Assembly: GCA_949123685.1 (NCBI GenBank)
Contig: CASBHZ010000070.1
Coordinates: forward strand, 1 to 15,715
Length of the DNA: 15,715 nucleotides
Direction: 5' to 3'
Origin: an uncultured Bacteroidales bacterium
Lineage (GTDB): Bacteria; Bacteroidota; Bacteroidia; Bacteroidales; Muribaculaceae
The position numbers were made by a program, and so were the translations under genes. Every line of letters begins with the position of its first letter. Within the stretch, counting starts at the first letter, position 1. The notes under the pieces were generated by a model. The model did not search any database. It worked only from the letters and a program-made list of their open reading frames with translations, and was not told where the DNA came from. Below are positions 6,428 to 14,016 of this stretch, piece by piece.

Positions 6428-8251
6428 ATGATTAGGAAAATTCACATATTGCTATTGATGCTGATGCTGACGGCGATGCCGTCTTTTGCTCAATCAGTGA
6501 AACTTTATGAAAGCCCTGCCAGAGGAAAACGTTCAATAGAGGTGGGCGACATGTTCTATATCTATATTGAAGTAAGCAACGCTGACGGCAGTCCAGAGAT
6601 CCCTTCAAATATTGGAGGTGCCAAAGTAATGTATTTTGACCATACTGGTCAATCATCGGGCATTATTAATGTGAATGGACGCGTGACACAATCCGTTAGC
6701 AATACATGGACGGTAACTCTACGTGCTCAGAAAGAGGGAACATATACATTCGGACCTATTTCTGTAGGAGGTGTTAAAAGTAATCAACTCAGGTACACTA
6801 TCGGTAAGAGTCAAGGCGGGACTTCACAGGTGCCCGGAAGAAATGCGTCTTCGCAGGGTAATAAGGATATAAATACGGATAAGCCTAAATTCATTGGCAA
6901 GGGAGACGGGAACCTTTTTATGAAGGCGACAGTGTCGGAATCCAACGTATATGAACAGCAGGCGTTGGTTTATACCGTAAAATTATACACTACCTATGAT
7001 GCTATTAAGTTTATTGGAGCGACGGCTGCTCCAAAGTTCGACGGCTTTGTTGTAGAGGAGTCAAAAGCGGTTTCCAATTCTTTGGATTATGAAACTTATA
7101 ATGGCAAGACTTATGCCACTGCCGTTATTGCCCGTTATATAATATTTCCTCAGATGACGGGGCAATTGAAGGTTGTTGGTAATACATATACTGTTTCTGT
7201 GGATCAAAGGGAATATTATCATGACCCATTTTGGGGAAATATGTCGGTAAGTTCTCCATTGCAGTTGAATGTAAGTCCTAATGATCTGACGATTAATGTT
7301 CGTCAGCTGCCATCTCCCAAACCTGCTGATTTTTCCGGGGGGGTCGGTAAGTTTACAATATCATCTCAACTTAAGACAAATACATTCAAGACTAATCAAG
7401 CTGCATCGATTGAATATATAGTAACCGGTTCCGGTAATTTGAAATATGTGCAACTTCCGGATCTTTCAACTTTGTTTCCTTCGCAACTTGAAGTCTATAC
7501 TCCAAAAACAGATGTAAAGGCTAATATTGGATCTTCCAATGTTTCGGGTTCGGTATCATTTGATTATTCATTTATGCCCCTTGAGGAGGGTAATTTCAGG
7601 ATTCCTCCAGTGAAGTTGGTTTATTTTAATCCCGAAACGGGTGAATATGAGACTTCAGTATCCAAAGAGTATAACATAACGGTAGGAAAAGGGAAGTCTT
7701 CCGGTAAGTCTCAGACCAATTCGCGTTTGAAGTTTAACCCCGAACTTCAGCATGTAAATATAAAAGATTTGGCAAAAGAGCATAAGCCTATTGTTTACCG
7801 GTTTATATACTGGATGTGGTTTATTATTCCTTTCTTTGCATTGACTGTATCTGTATTTGGATATCGGAGTTACCTTAAATCTCATTCAGATATAGCAGCG
7901 CTGAATAGCCGACGTGCTGATAAACTTGCCCGCCGTAGGCTGAAGAAAGCGTCTTCTGCCTTGAAAGCGGGTAACGCAGATGCTTTTTATGATGAGTTGC
8001 TTGTCGCAATGTGGGGTTATATGAGCGACAAGCTTAAGATGCCAACCTCAGAACTTATGAGGGATAATATCAAATCTGTGTTAGAGACAAGGGGTATATC
8101 GCAGGATAGCATTGCAGGTTTTGTTGATATTCTTGACAGGAGCGAGTTTGCCAAATATTCTCCGGAATCTGGCAAAGCGGGTATGGAAGAAGTCTATAAT
8201 GCCGCAATAGATTCTATAAATCAACTTGAGAAATCGTTTAAGGCAGTATGA
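6428..8251 (+). CDS. batD: BatD, large periplasmic beta-domain protein with membrane anchor
   Basis: The 607 residues begin with a signal peptide (MIRKIHILLLMLMLTAMPSF-AQS). Three beta-rich domains follow at about 22-125, 163-290 and 300-420, with a flexible G/S/Q/N linker at about 127-150. A single membrane segment lies at about 457-480. The cytosolic helical tail (490-607, KLARRRLKKASSALKAGNAD, later EFAKYSP) is arginine/lysine-rich at its start, consistent with inside orientation. BatD is the largest Bat ectodomain and probably organises BatA, BatB and BatC in the periplasm while its tail contacts cytosolic partners. The last four bases overlap batE (ATGA). No Shine-Dalgarno site precedes the ATG, which follows an A/T-rich 77-bp gap. 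Confidence 0.93.
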   Translation: MIRKIHILLLMLMLTAMPSFAQSVKLYESPARGKRSIEVGDMFYIYIEVSNADGSPEIPSNIGGAKVMYFDHTGQSSGIINVNGRVTQSVSNTWTVTLRAQKEGTYTFGPISVGGVKSNQLRYTIGKSQGGTSQVPGRNASSQGNKDINTDKPKFIGKGDGNLFMKATVSESNVYEQQALVYTVKLYTTYDAIKFIGATAAPKFDGFVVEESKAVSNSLDYETYNGKTYATAVIARYIIFPQMTGQLKVVGNTYTVSVDQREYYHDPFWGNMSVSSPLQLNVSPNDLTINVRQLPSPKPADFSGGVGKFTISSQLKTNTFKTNQAASIEYIVTGSGNLKYVQLPDLSTLFPSQLEVYTPKTDVKANIGSSNVSGSVSFDYSFMPLEEGNFRIPPVKLVYFNPETGEYETSVSKEYNITVGKGKSSGKSQTNSRLKFNPELQHVNIKDLAKEHKPIVYRFIYWMWFIIPFFALTVSVFGYRSYLKSHSDIAALNSRRADKLARRRLKKASSALKAGNADAFYDELLVAMWGYMSDKLKMPTSELMRDNIKSVLETRGISQDSIAGFVDILDRSEFAKYSPESGKAGMEEVYNAAIDSINQLEKSFKAV

Positions 8252-9057
8252 AAATTAAATTAATAGTATTGGTACTGGGGCTTTTGTCCATATCAAATTT
8301 CAATATATTTGCAGAAAATACTCTTGAAGCAGCTGAAAAGGCATATAAGGCTGGAAATTATGCCGAGGCAGCAGAAATCTATAATGTGATTTCCAAGGAA
8401 AAAGGCACCTCAGCTGAGCTGCTTGCAAATATGGGTAATGCATATGCCAAAGCCGGAGATTACGGACAGGCGTTTCTTTGTTATGAAAGGAGTTTGTATC
8501 TTGACCCGTCCGATGAGACGGTTCGTAATAATCGTGCATATATCCTTTCTAAAATTGAAGATGGCAATAAAGCCAATGCCAAAGGCAAGAATATTTCTGT
8601 CGTACCCGACGAGCCTTCGTTTTTATACAAATTGAAGCATTATGTCACGCATAGCCACACATCAGATACATGGGCGCTATGGGGGGGCATTTCGTTTGTC
8701 TTATTATGTGGTTGCATTGCGGTGTATATATTCCGGCAGGAAGTGCTTTTACGTAAAATCGGTTTTTTCGGAGCTATAGCATTGGTAGTGCTCTGTGCAT
8801 TGTTTATGGCATTCTCGTTTGCATCGGCAAAGGCATGCATGTCGCATAATCAAGGGGTGGTCACGGGATTTAAAGTAACGTTGCTGACAGAACCGTTCGC
8901 ATCATCCAAAGGATCCGGTACCCCTCTTGAGCGAGGCACCAAGCTTGATATCCTTGAGAGGGAGACAGATGCCTCAGGAAAGGTTGAGTGGTATAAGGTA
9001 AGACTTAATTCTGAATTGGCAGGATGGATTTCGGCATCAGAGTTCGAAGTTATTTAA
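8248..9057 (+). CDS. batE: BatE, TPR and SH3-like membrane protein
   Basis: The 269 residues have a signal peptide (to about FA22) and TPR-like helices at 25-100 (KAYKAGNYAEAAEIYN; NMGNAYAKAGDYGQAFLCYE). Two membrane segments at about 142-163 and 171-195 are joined by a basic loop (RQEVLLRK). A C-terminal bacterial SH3-like domain spans about 200-269, with the typical pattern TGFKVTLLTEP, LERGTKL, EWYKVRL, AGWISASE. The charge pattern puts both the TPR and SH3-like domains in the periplasm. It overlaps batD by 4 bases and is the last gene of the operon. SH3-like domains of this class often bind peptidoglycan or partner proteins, but no ligand can be assigned here. Confidence 0.92.
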   Translation: MKIKLIVLVLGLLSISNFNIFAENTLEAAEKAYKAGNYAEAAEIYNVISKEKGTSAELLANMGNAYAKAGDYGQAFLCYERSLYLDPSDETVRNNRAYILSKIEDGNKANAKGKNISVVPDEPSFLYKLKHYVTHSHTSDTWALWGGISFVLLCGCIAVYIFRQEVLLRKIGFFGAIALVVLCALFMAFSFASAKACMSHNQGVVTGFKVTLLTEPFASSKGSGTPLERGTKLDILERETDASGKVEWYKVRLNSELAGWISASEFEVI

Positions 9058-9073
9058 ACAGCTTCTAAGAAGT

Positions 9074-9136
9074 TTATAAAACATATTGCTTCAAAAAAAG
9101 TTCAAATATACGTGATATTGGGATGATGTTTTATAA
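9074..9136. repeat. 11-bp inverted repeat between batE and the HTH gene
   Basis: TTATAAAACAT (9074-9084) and ATGTTTTATAA (9126-9136) are perfect inverted copies with a 41-base spacer. A smaller AATAT/ATATT pair sits between them at 9105-9119. The structure lies upstream of the promoter at 9160. It could be an operator, or an RNA stem formed at the end of the bat transcript. No T-tract supports a classical terminator. Confidence 0.45.
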
Positions 9137-9159
9137 CACTTAAATTTATTGTGATAGTC

Positions 9160-9191
9160 TTTGTTAAAGTGAATTAAATTTCTTAATTTAG
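9160..9191 (+). promoter_or_regulatory. Bacteroidetes-type promoter for the HTH-usp-mutS2 unit
   Basis: The -33 element TTTG (9160-9163) is followed after 20 bases by TAATTTAG (9184-9191), one mismatch from the -7 consensus TAnnTTTG. Transcription should start near 9197, giving a leader of about 60 bases before the ATG at 9256. The leader is A/T-rich with no Shine-Dalgarno site, as is usual in this phylum. Confidence 0.75.
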
Positions 9192-9255
9192 CAAAACAAT
9201 AATACCGCTTGGTAATATTTATTTATAGGAATAATAATCAAAAAATAAAGAAATC

Positions 9256-9516
9256 ATGAGCAAGACGATCACATTCAACGAGCTCCGCAGACTGAAAGAC
9301 AGTTTGCCCGATGGCTCAACCCATCGCATCGCAGATGAACTCAATGTCACTGTTCAGACAGTCCGTAACTATTTCGGAGGTGTAAACTATCAGTTTGGTA
9401 AAAATGCCGGAATGCATATCGAACCTGGTCCTGACGGTGGCATCGTGGTTTTGGACGACACGACAATATATGACATGGCTGTCAAGATTCTTGAAGAACA
9501 AAACGAAAACCAGTAA
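9256..9516 (+). CDS. Small HTH-like DNA-binding protein
   Basis: This 86-residue protein resembles a small predicted DNA-binding protein found across Bacteroidales. Residues 19-40 (DGSTHRIADELNVTVQTVRN) fit a helix-turn-helix in which HRIADEL and VQTVRNYF would be the two helices. A glycine-rich turn follows (EPGPDGGIVVLDD, about 54-66), then a C-terminal helix. The gene is first in its unit, 26 bases before the stress-protein gene, and may regulate it or itself. The DNA-binding role is inferred from the HTH pattern; the target and physiological role are unknown. The start is supported by the promoter spacing and the lack of upstream in-frame alternatives. Confidence 0.85.
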   Translation: MSKTITFNELRRLKDSLPDGSTHRIADELNVTVQTVRNYFGGVNYQFGKNAGMHIEPGPDGGIVVLDDTTIYDMAVKILEEQNENQ

Positions 9517-9542
9517 GTATTTGTATTAACTGAAGATCTGTC

Positions 9543-10664
9543 ATGATAGGAATTGACGACTATATCACACTTGTGATACATACGCCCACACGCGCCCAAA
9601 GTCTCAGGAATATTCTTGAGAGTCATGGCATGGAAGTGAGGCTTGAGGATTTTGTGTCGTTCAAATCTCCCGTGGCAGTTGCTCAGCGAGTTAAGATTCG
9701 CCCGGCGGACCTTCCTCTTGCGTTGAAAATCATAGAAAGTGGAGATGGTTATTCTCCGGCTTTGATTGATATGAAAATGGCGGGAATGAGCGGTAATCTG
9801 CTCATCCCCGTCGACTTTTCTGATTCAAGTCGCATTGCTGTCAATATCGGATTCAAGCTTGCGCGAAGAATTGGTGTTCATCCTGTTGTCATGCATTCGT
9901 ACGTTGCTCCGATATTTACTCCGGTCCCTTCTGATGATGGCATGATAGATGACAATCAAGTTCTTGAAATGGAGGAATCTCGAGATGTCAGGGAAATCGC
10001 CTCTAATAAGCTTGCTAAGTTTAGGAATGAAATAAAGCAATGGCAACAAGAAGGACTAATTCCGGATGTTAAATTCTCAACAAATTTACAGGAAGGCGTT
10101 CCGGAGGAAGCGATTCTCGGATATTGTAAATCCAATCCTCCTGTGCTGGTGGTTATGGCTACCAGGGGAAAGGATAAAAAAGAGGAGGAACTTATTGGAA
10201 GTGTTACCGCAGAGGTGCTTGACTCATGCCGTGTCCCGGTATTTACGGTGCCGGAGGGGTGTAAGATTGACAAGGTTGAAGATATTGTGCACCTTATGAT
10301 GTTTTGCAATTTGGATCAGCATGACATTCTTACTGTAGATGCGCTGATGAGGATGTTTGAATATCCCAAATGTTTGATCACACTTGTGCCGGTGATTCAG
10401 AGGCGTGCGACAAAGGTCAAAGACAAGATTGAGGCATTAAGAGAATTTTTTAACACAAATTATCCTACGGCAAGATTTAAAACTTTTGTTCCGGACTTGA
10501 AAAATTTTAGGAATGAAGTTGACATGGCTATACCTAAGAATGGTGTGGATCTTCTTATAGTACCCAATAAGAAGACTAATGCGTTCAGCCGGATATTCCG
10601 TCCGACAATTGCACACAAGTCTCTATTTGAAAGGGATATGCCAATGTTAGTAATTCCAGTCTGA
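9543..10664 (+). CDS. Tandem universal stress protein with N-terminal DUF2007-like domain
   Basis: The 373 residues fall into three parts. Residues 5-66 (YITLVIHTPTRAQSLRNILE, then a beta-hairpin and DLPLALKIIES) match the small DUF2007-type putative signalling fold. Residues 85-240 are a UspA domain (LLIPVDFSDSS with D91; VVMATRG; IGSVTAEVL; VPVFTVPEG). Residues 245-373 are a second, more divergent Usp domain ending MLVIPV. The nucleotide-binding motif of the first domain is only partly kept: G209 and G219-S220 are present, but the second glycine of GxxG is lysine. No signal peptide or membrane segment is seen, so it is cytosolic. It may sense nucleotides or stress; no reaction can be assigned. 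Confidence 0.85.
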   Translation: MIGIDDYITLVIHTPTRAQSLRNILESHGMEVRLEDFVSFKSPVAVAQRVKIRPADLPLALKIIESGDGYSPALIDMKMAGMSGNLLIPVDFSDSSRIAVNIGFKLARRIGVHPVVMHSYVAPIFTPVPSDDGMIDDNQVLEMEESRDVREIASNKLAKFRNEIKQWQQEGLIPDVKFSTNLQEGVPEEAILGYCKSNPPVLVVMATRGKDKKEEELIGSVTAEVLDSCRVPVFTVPEGCKIDKVEDIVHLMMFCNLDQHDILTVDALMRMFEYPKCLITLVPVIQRRATKVKDKIEALREFFNTNYPTARFKTFVPDLKNFRNEVDMAIPKNGVDLLIVPNKKTNAFSRIFRPTIAHKSLFERDMPMLVIPV

Positions 10665-10684
10665 TTAATTTTTATTACTTACTT

Positions 10685-13165
10685 ATGATATACCCGTCTG
10701 ATTTTGAGTCTAAAATTGGATTTGATTTTTTGCGTGCTTGTGTTTCTGAAAAGTGTCAGAGCGCTATGGGCAAGGAAGAAGTGGCAAATATGTCATTTTC
10801 TTCCAATTTTAATTATATAAAAAGGGGGCTTGGATGTGTGAATGAAATGATGCGTATCATTTCAGAAAAGCAGCCATTGCCATTGGACAGCATACATGAT
10901 GTCTTGCCATATCTTACAGAGATACGTGCCGAAGGATCATATATGGTTGCCGAGCGGTTATATAAACTTATGAGAATGCTCGTGACAATGTCGGAGCTTT
11001 CTCAGTTTTTTAAATCTATAAAAGATGCCGAGTCGGGTGTTTCTCCATATCCGTTTCTTGATGAAGAATTTTCGGATATTGCTTTGTTCCCGTTTGTTTT
11101 ATCGGCAATTGACAGGAGTGTAAATAAATTTGGGGAAATAAAGGATAACGCGTCGCCTGAACTTTATGAGATAAGGTCAAACATAAGGGCTGCGTCCGGT
11201 TCTATGCAGCGTGCCATGCGTAGGGTGATAGACCGGGCAATAGCTAACGGCATTGTAGATAAAGATGCATCGCCATCGATACGCGATGGCAGGATGGTAA
11301 TTCCTGTTACTGCCGGTAATAAGAGAGGGATTCAAGGAATAATTCATGACGAGAGCGCTACAGGTAAGACGGTTTTCATAGAACCTGCCGAAGTGGTAGA
11401 GGCAGGTAATCGCTTGCGTGAACTTGAGATGGAGGAGCGTCGTGAAATAATATCTATTTTGAGGGGGATAGCATCGTCTATACGTCCACATATAGATGAA
11501 ATTGCAGATGCTTGTAAGAATATCGGTAAACTTGATTTTATAAGGGCTAAGGCATTATTGGCAATTGAGCTGGGCGCTCAGTTGCCACACATAGAAGATA
11601 AACAAGAGATCGAATGGTATCATGCCGTTCATCCCGGTTTGCTGATAGCATTGCGCCAACAAGGAAGACATGTGGTTCCATTAAATCTGACTCTTACTAA
11701 AGACCGGAGAATACTGATAATTTCCGGTCCTAACGCAGGTGGCAAGTCGGTGTGTCTTAAAACCACGGCTGTGGTTCAGTATATGATGCAATGCGGCATG
11801 ATGCCTACGTTATATAGTAATTCACATATGGGAATATTCAAGAACGTTTTCATTGACATTGGTGACGAGCAATCTCTGGAAAATGATCTTAGCACATATT
11901 CTTCGCATCTGAAGAATATGAAATTTTTTATTAACCATACTAACGACAGGTCTTTAATCCTCGCTGATGAGATGGGGTCAGGAACGGAGCCACAGATAGG
12001 AGGTGCGCTTGCTCAAGCAATATTGCATGATCTTGGAAAAACGGGATGTATGGGAATTGTAACTACCCATTATCAGAATCTCAAAACGTTTGCGGATTCA
12101 GAGTCCGGTTTCATTAATGGTGCAATGCTTTATGACAGGCAGCATCTGCAACCCACTTTTGAATTGTCGGTAGGTAATCCGGGAAGTTCATTTGCCCTTG
12201 ATATTGCAACAAAAATCGGGCTTCCTCATGACGTAATAGAGCAAGCAAAAGAGATTGTTGGAAGTGATTATGTGAATCTTGACAGATATTTGTCGGAAAT
12301 TACCCGAGACAGAAGATATTGGGCGAATAAGAGGCAAAGTATTAAAGAAAAGGAGAATAAGCTTGATTCGCTTCTTTCAAGATATGAAGAAACGGCTGGA
12401 GACTTGAAGGCTCAGAGAAAAGCGATTATCAATGATGCAAGAAAGGAAGCTAAAGAAATATTGGAGGGTGTCAACGCAAAAATAGAACGCACTATCCTCG
12501 AAATACGTAAAGCAGAGGCGGAGAAAGAGAAAACAAAGGAATTACGCAGGAAACTTGATGAGTTTAAGAGAAATATCTTGGAAGATGAAAATGCCGTTTC
12601 GGATAAATTGCCTAAGGCATTAGCGCCACTAAAGCATAAAAGCCGGAAAGGAAAATCTCAGGATGACAGAAAGGATGCTCTTGGCAAGGTTATTGTCAAG
12701 GAGTTGAAGGTTGGTGATTATGTAAAAATGGATAATAGTTCAATGTCCGGAAAAATTTTGTCTGTAAGCGGCAAGAAAGCGGAAGTCGCTTTCGGTTCGC
12801 TCCGGACCATTGTTGAAATCGGCAAACTTAAGCCGGCAGCCAAACCTAAAGAATCAGCATTGAGTGCAACAGCCACAATATCATCTTCAACTTCTTCGGA
12901 AAGTCGTCAACGACAACTTAGTTTCAAGAATGAGATTGACGTAAGGGGAATGCGAGCAGATGAAGCTATTCAGGCTGTAACCTATTTTCTTGATGACGCA
13001 ATCCAGTTTAGTGCGTCACGTGTGAGAATATTGCATGGCACCGGTCATGGCATTTTAAAGACCTTGATAAGGGAGCAATTACGAGCCAACAATGCGGTTA
13101 GTCATTTTGAGGATGAAGATGTTCGCTTTGGAGGTGCCGGAATTACAGTAGTGGATTTGGAATAA
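10685..13165 (+). CDS. mutS2: MutS2 ATPase with C-terminal Smr domain
   Basis: The 826 residues are typical for MutS2 (about 780-850). A core/lever region (1-310) lacks the mismatch-recognition domain of MutS1. The ABC-type ATPase has Walker A GPNAGGKS (348-355), Walker B LILADE (D428, E429) and a conserved TTHYQNLK segment. A long charged coiled-coil stretch (about 535-635) follows, then a KOW-like segment (VGDYVKM, about 675-720) and a C-terminal Smr domain (750-826) with IDVRGM and HGTGHG. MutS2 is known from other bacteria as a suppressor of recombination and, in Bacillus, as a factor acting on collided ribosomes. Which applies here is not visible. It starts 20 bases after the stress-protein gene, probably co-transcribed. 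Key motifs are intact. Confidence 0.96.
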   Translation: MIYPSDFESKIGFDFLRACVSEKCQSAMGKEEVANMSFSSNFNYIKRGLGCVNEMMRIISEKQPLPLDSIHDVLPYLTEIRAEGSYMVAERLYKLMRMLVTMSELSQFFKSIKDAESGVSPYPFLDEEFSDIALFPFVLSAIDRSVNKFGEIKDNASPELYEIRSNIRAASGSMQRAMRRVIDRAIANGIVDKDASPSIRDGRMVIPVTAGNKRGIQGIIHDESATGKTVFIEPAEVVEAGNRLRELEMEERREIISILRGIASSIRPHIDEIADACKNIGKLDFIRAKALLAIELGAQLPHIEDKQEIEWYHAVHPGLLIALRQQGRHVVPLNLTLTKDRRILIISGPNAGGKSVCLKTTAVVQYMMQCGMMPTLYSNSHMGIFKNVFIDIGDEQSLENDLSTYSSHLKNMKFFINHTNDRSLILADEMGSGTEPQIGGALAQAILHDLGKTGCMGIVTTHYQNLKTFADSESGFINGAMLYDRQHLQPTFELSVGNPGSSFALDIATKIGLPHDVIEQAKEIVGSDYVNLDRYLSEITRDRRYWANKRQSIKEKENKLDSLLSRYEETAGDLKAQRKAIINDARKEAKEILEGVNAKIERTILEIRKAEAEKEKTKELRRKLDEFKRNILEDENAVSDKLPKALAPLKHKSRKGKSQDDRKDALGKVIVKELKVGDYVKMDNSSMSGKILSVSGKKAEVAFGSLRTIVEIGKLKPAAKPKESALSATATISSSTSSESRQRQLSFKNEIDVRGMRADEAIQAVTYFLDDAIQFSASRVRILHGTGHGILKTLIREQLRANNAVSHFEDEDVRFGGAGITVVDLE

Positions 13166-13187
13166 TGGATTGCAAGTTGTAATTTTG
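13156..13187 (+). promoter_or_regulatory. Bacteroidetes-type promoter for the SGNH-MBOAT pair
   Basis: TTTG (13156-13159) is followed after exactly 20 bases by TAATTTTG (13180-13187), a full match to TAnnTTTG. The -33 element lies within the last codons of mutS2. Transcription would begin near 13194, leaving a leader of about 16 bases before the ATG at 13210. Confidence 0.8.
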
Positions 13188-13209
13188 CGTTCCAAAATTT
13201 CTGTCAAGA

Positions 13210-14013
13210 ATGAGACGTTTTAAATACACACCGTTTTGGTTGTTACTTACGGTTGCATTGATAGTGTTCTTCTCCATATCTTTCATGGATGATATCAAGA
13301 TAGGGGAGTGGACAGTGAAGAAGGCTCCTATAGCCGAGTTCTTACTCGATGATAAAGATAAAGATGAAGAGGTTGGAATACTTGCCGGTGCTGAAAATGC
13401 AGACAGCCTTGCTGTCGATGATTTGACTCCGGAAGTGATTGAAACTGATTCGCTGCCTCAATCTATATTTATATTCGGAGATTCGATGACATTTAATCTT
13501 GCTTTGCGTCTTGCCCAATATGCAAAACAGAATGGACATTCAATTCATTCTGTCAATTGGGATTCAAGTAATACTAAGATATGGGCTGATCATGACACAT
13601 TGGCATATTATTTAGATAAATACCATCCTACCCAAATTTTTATTTCATTAGGAAGTAATGAACTGTATTTTAAGAATCCGGAGACTCGCGCACCATATGT
13701 GAAAAAGATTCTTGAAGTGATAGACACGATTCCATATGTATGGATCGGACCTCCTAACTGGAAGGAAGACACCGGAATCAACGATATGTTGAGGAAAATA
13801 TGTAAGGAAAGATCATTTTTCCTTTCTGCAGGAATGGAATTTAAACGGAAGAAAGACAATATTCATCCTACCCGTGAGAGTTCTGCATTATGGGTTGATA
13901 GTATAATGCGTTGGTTGCCCAAGTCTTCACATCCATTCATAGTTGATATTCCCTCCGATTCCATAGGTAAAGTTAATCCTAATATAGTTTTTCTCAAGGC
14001 ACTCAATAAGTAG
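13210..14013 (+). CDS. Membrane-anchored SGNH hydrolase-like protein, AlgJ/PatB type role
   Basis: The 267 residues start with one uncleaved-looking membrane segment (about 10-26, FWLLLTVALIVFFSISF). An acidic linker follows (DDKDKDEE), then an SGNH/GDSL domain from about 85. Block I is IFGDSM with the nucleophile S92, block III is GSNEL (G148, N150), and block V is DNIHPT with D216 and H219, so the catalytic set is complete. The domain should lie in the periplasm. Such proteins paired with an MBOAT acyltransferase transfer or remove acetyl groups on alginate, peptidoglycan or other glycans. The MBOAT gene starts 3 bases downstream, which makes an O-acylation pair likely. The glycan substrate is unknown. 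The short gap and its own promoter separate it from mutS2. Confidence 0.88.
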   Translation: MRRFKYTPFWLLLTVALIVFFSISFMDDIKIGEWTVKKAPIAEFLLDDKDKDEEVGILAGAENADSLAVDDLTPEVIETDSLPQSIFIFGDSMTFNLALRLAQYAKQNGHSIHSVNWDSSNTKIWADHDTLAYYLDKYHPTQIFISLGSNELYFKNPETRAPYVKKILEVIDTIPYVWIGPPNWKEDTGINDMLRKICKERSFFLSAGMEFKRKKDNIHPTRESSALWVDSIMRWLPKSSHPFIVDIPSDSIGKVNPNIVFLKALNK

Positions 14014-14016
14014 GTT

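Noticed and set aside
9060..9074. Small hairpin AGCTTC-TAA-GAAGTT just after batE as a terminator
   Set aside because: The stem is six pairs including a wobble, and no T-tract follows. It is too weak to call.
9956..10309. A 117-codon - strand frame opposite the stress-protein gene
   Set aside because: The composition is S/T/I-rich as expected from antisense of this coding region, and the sense frame has clear domains.
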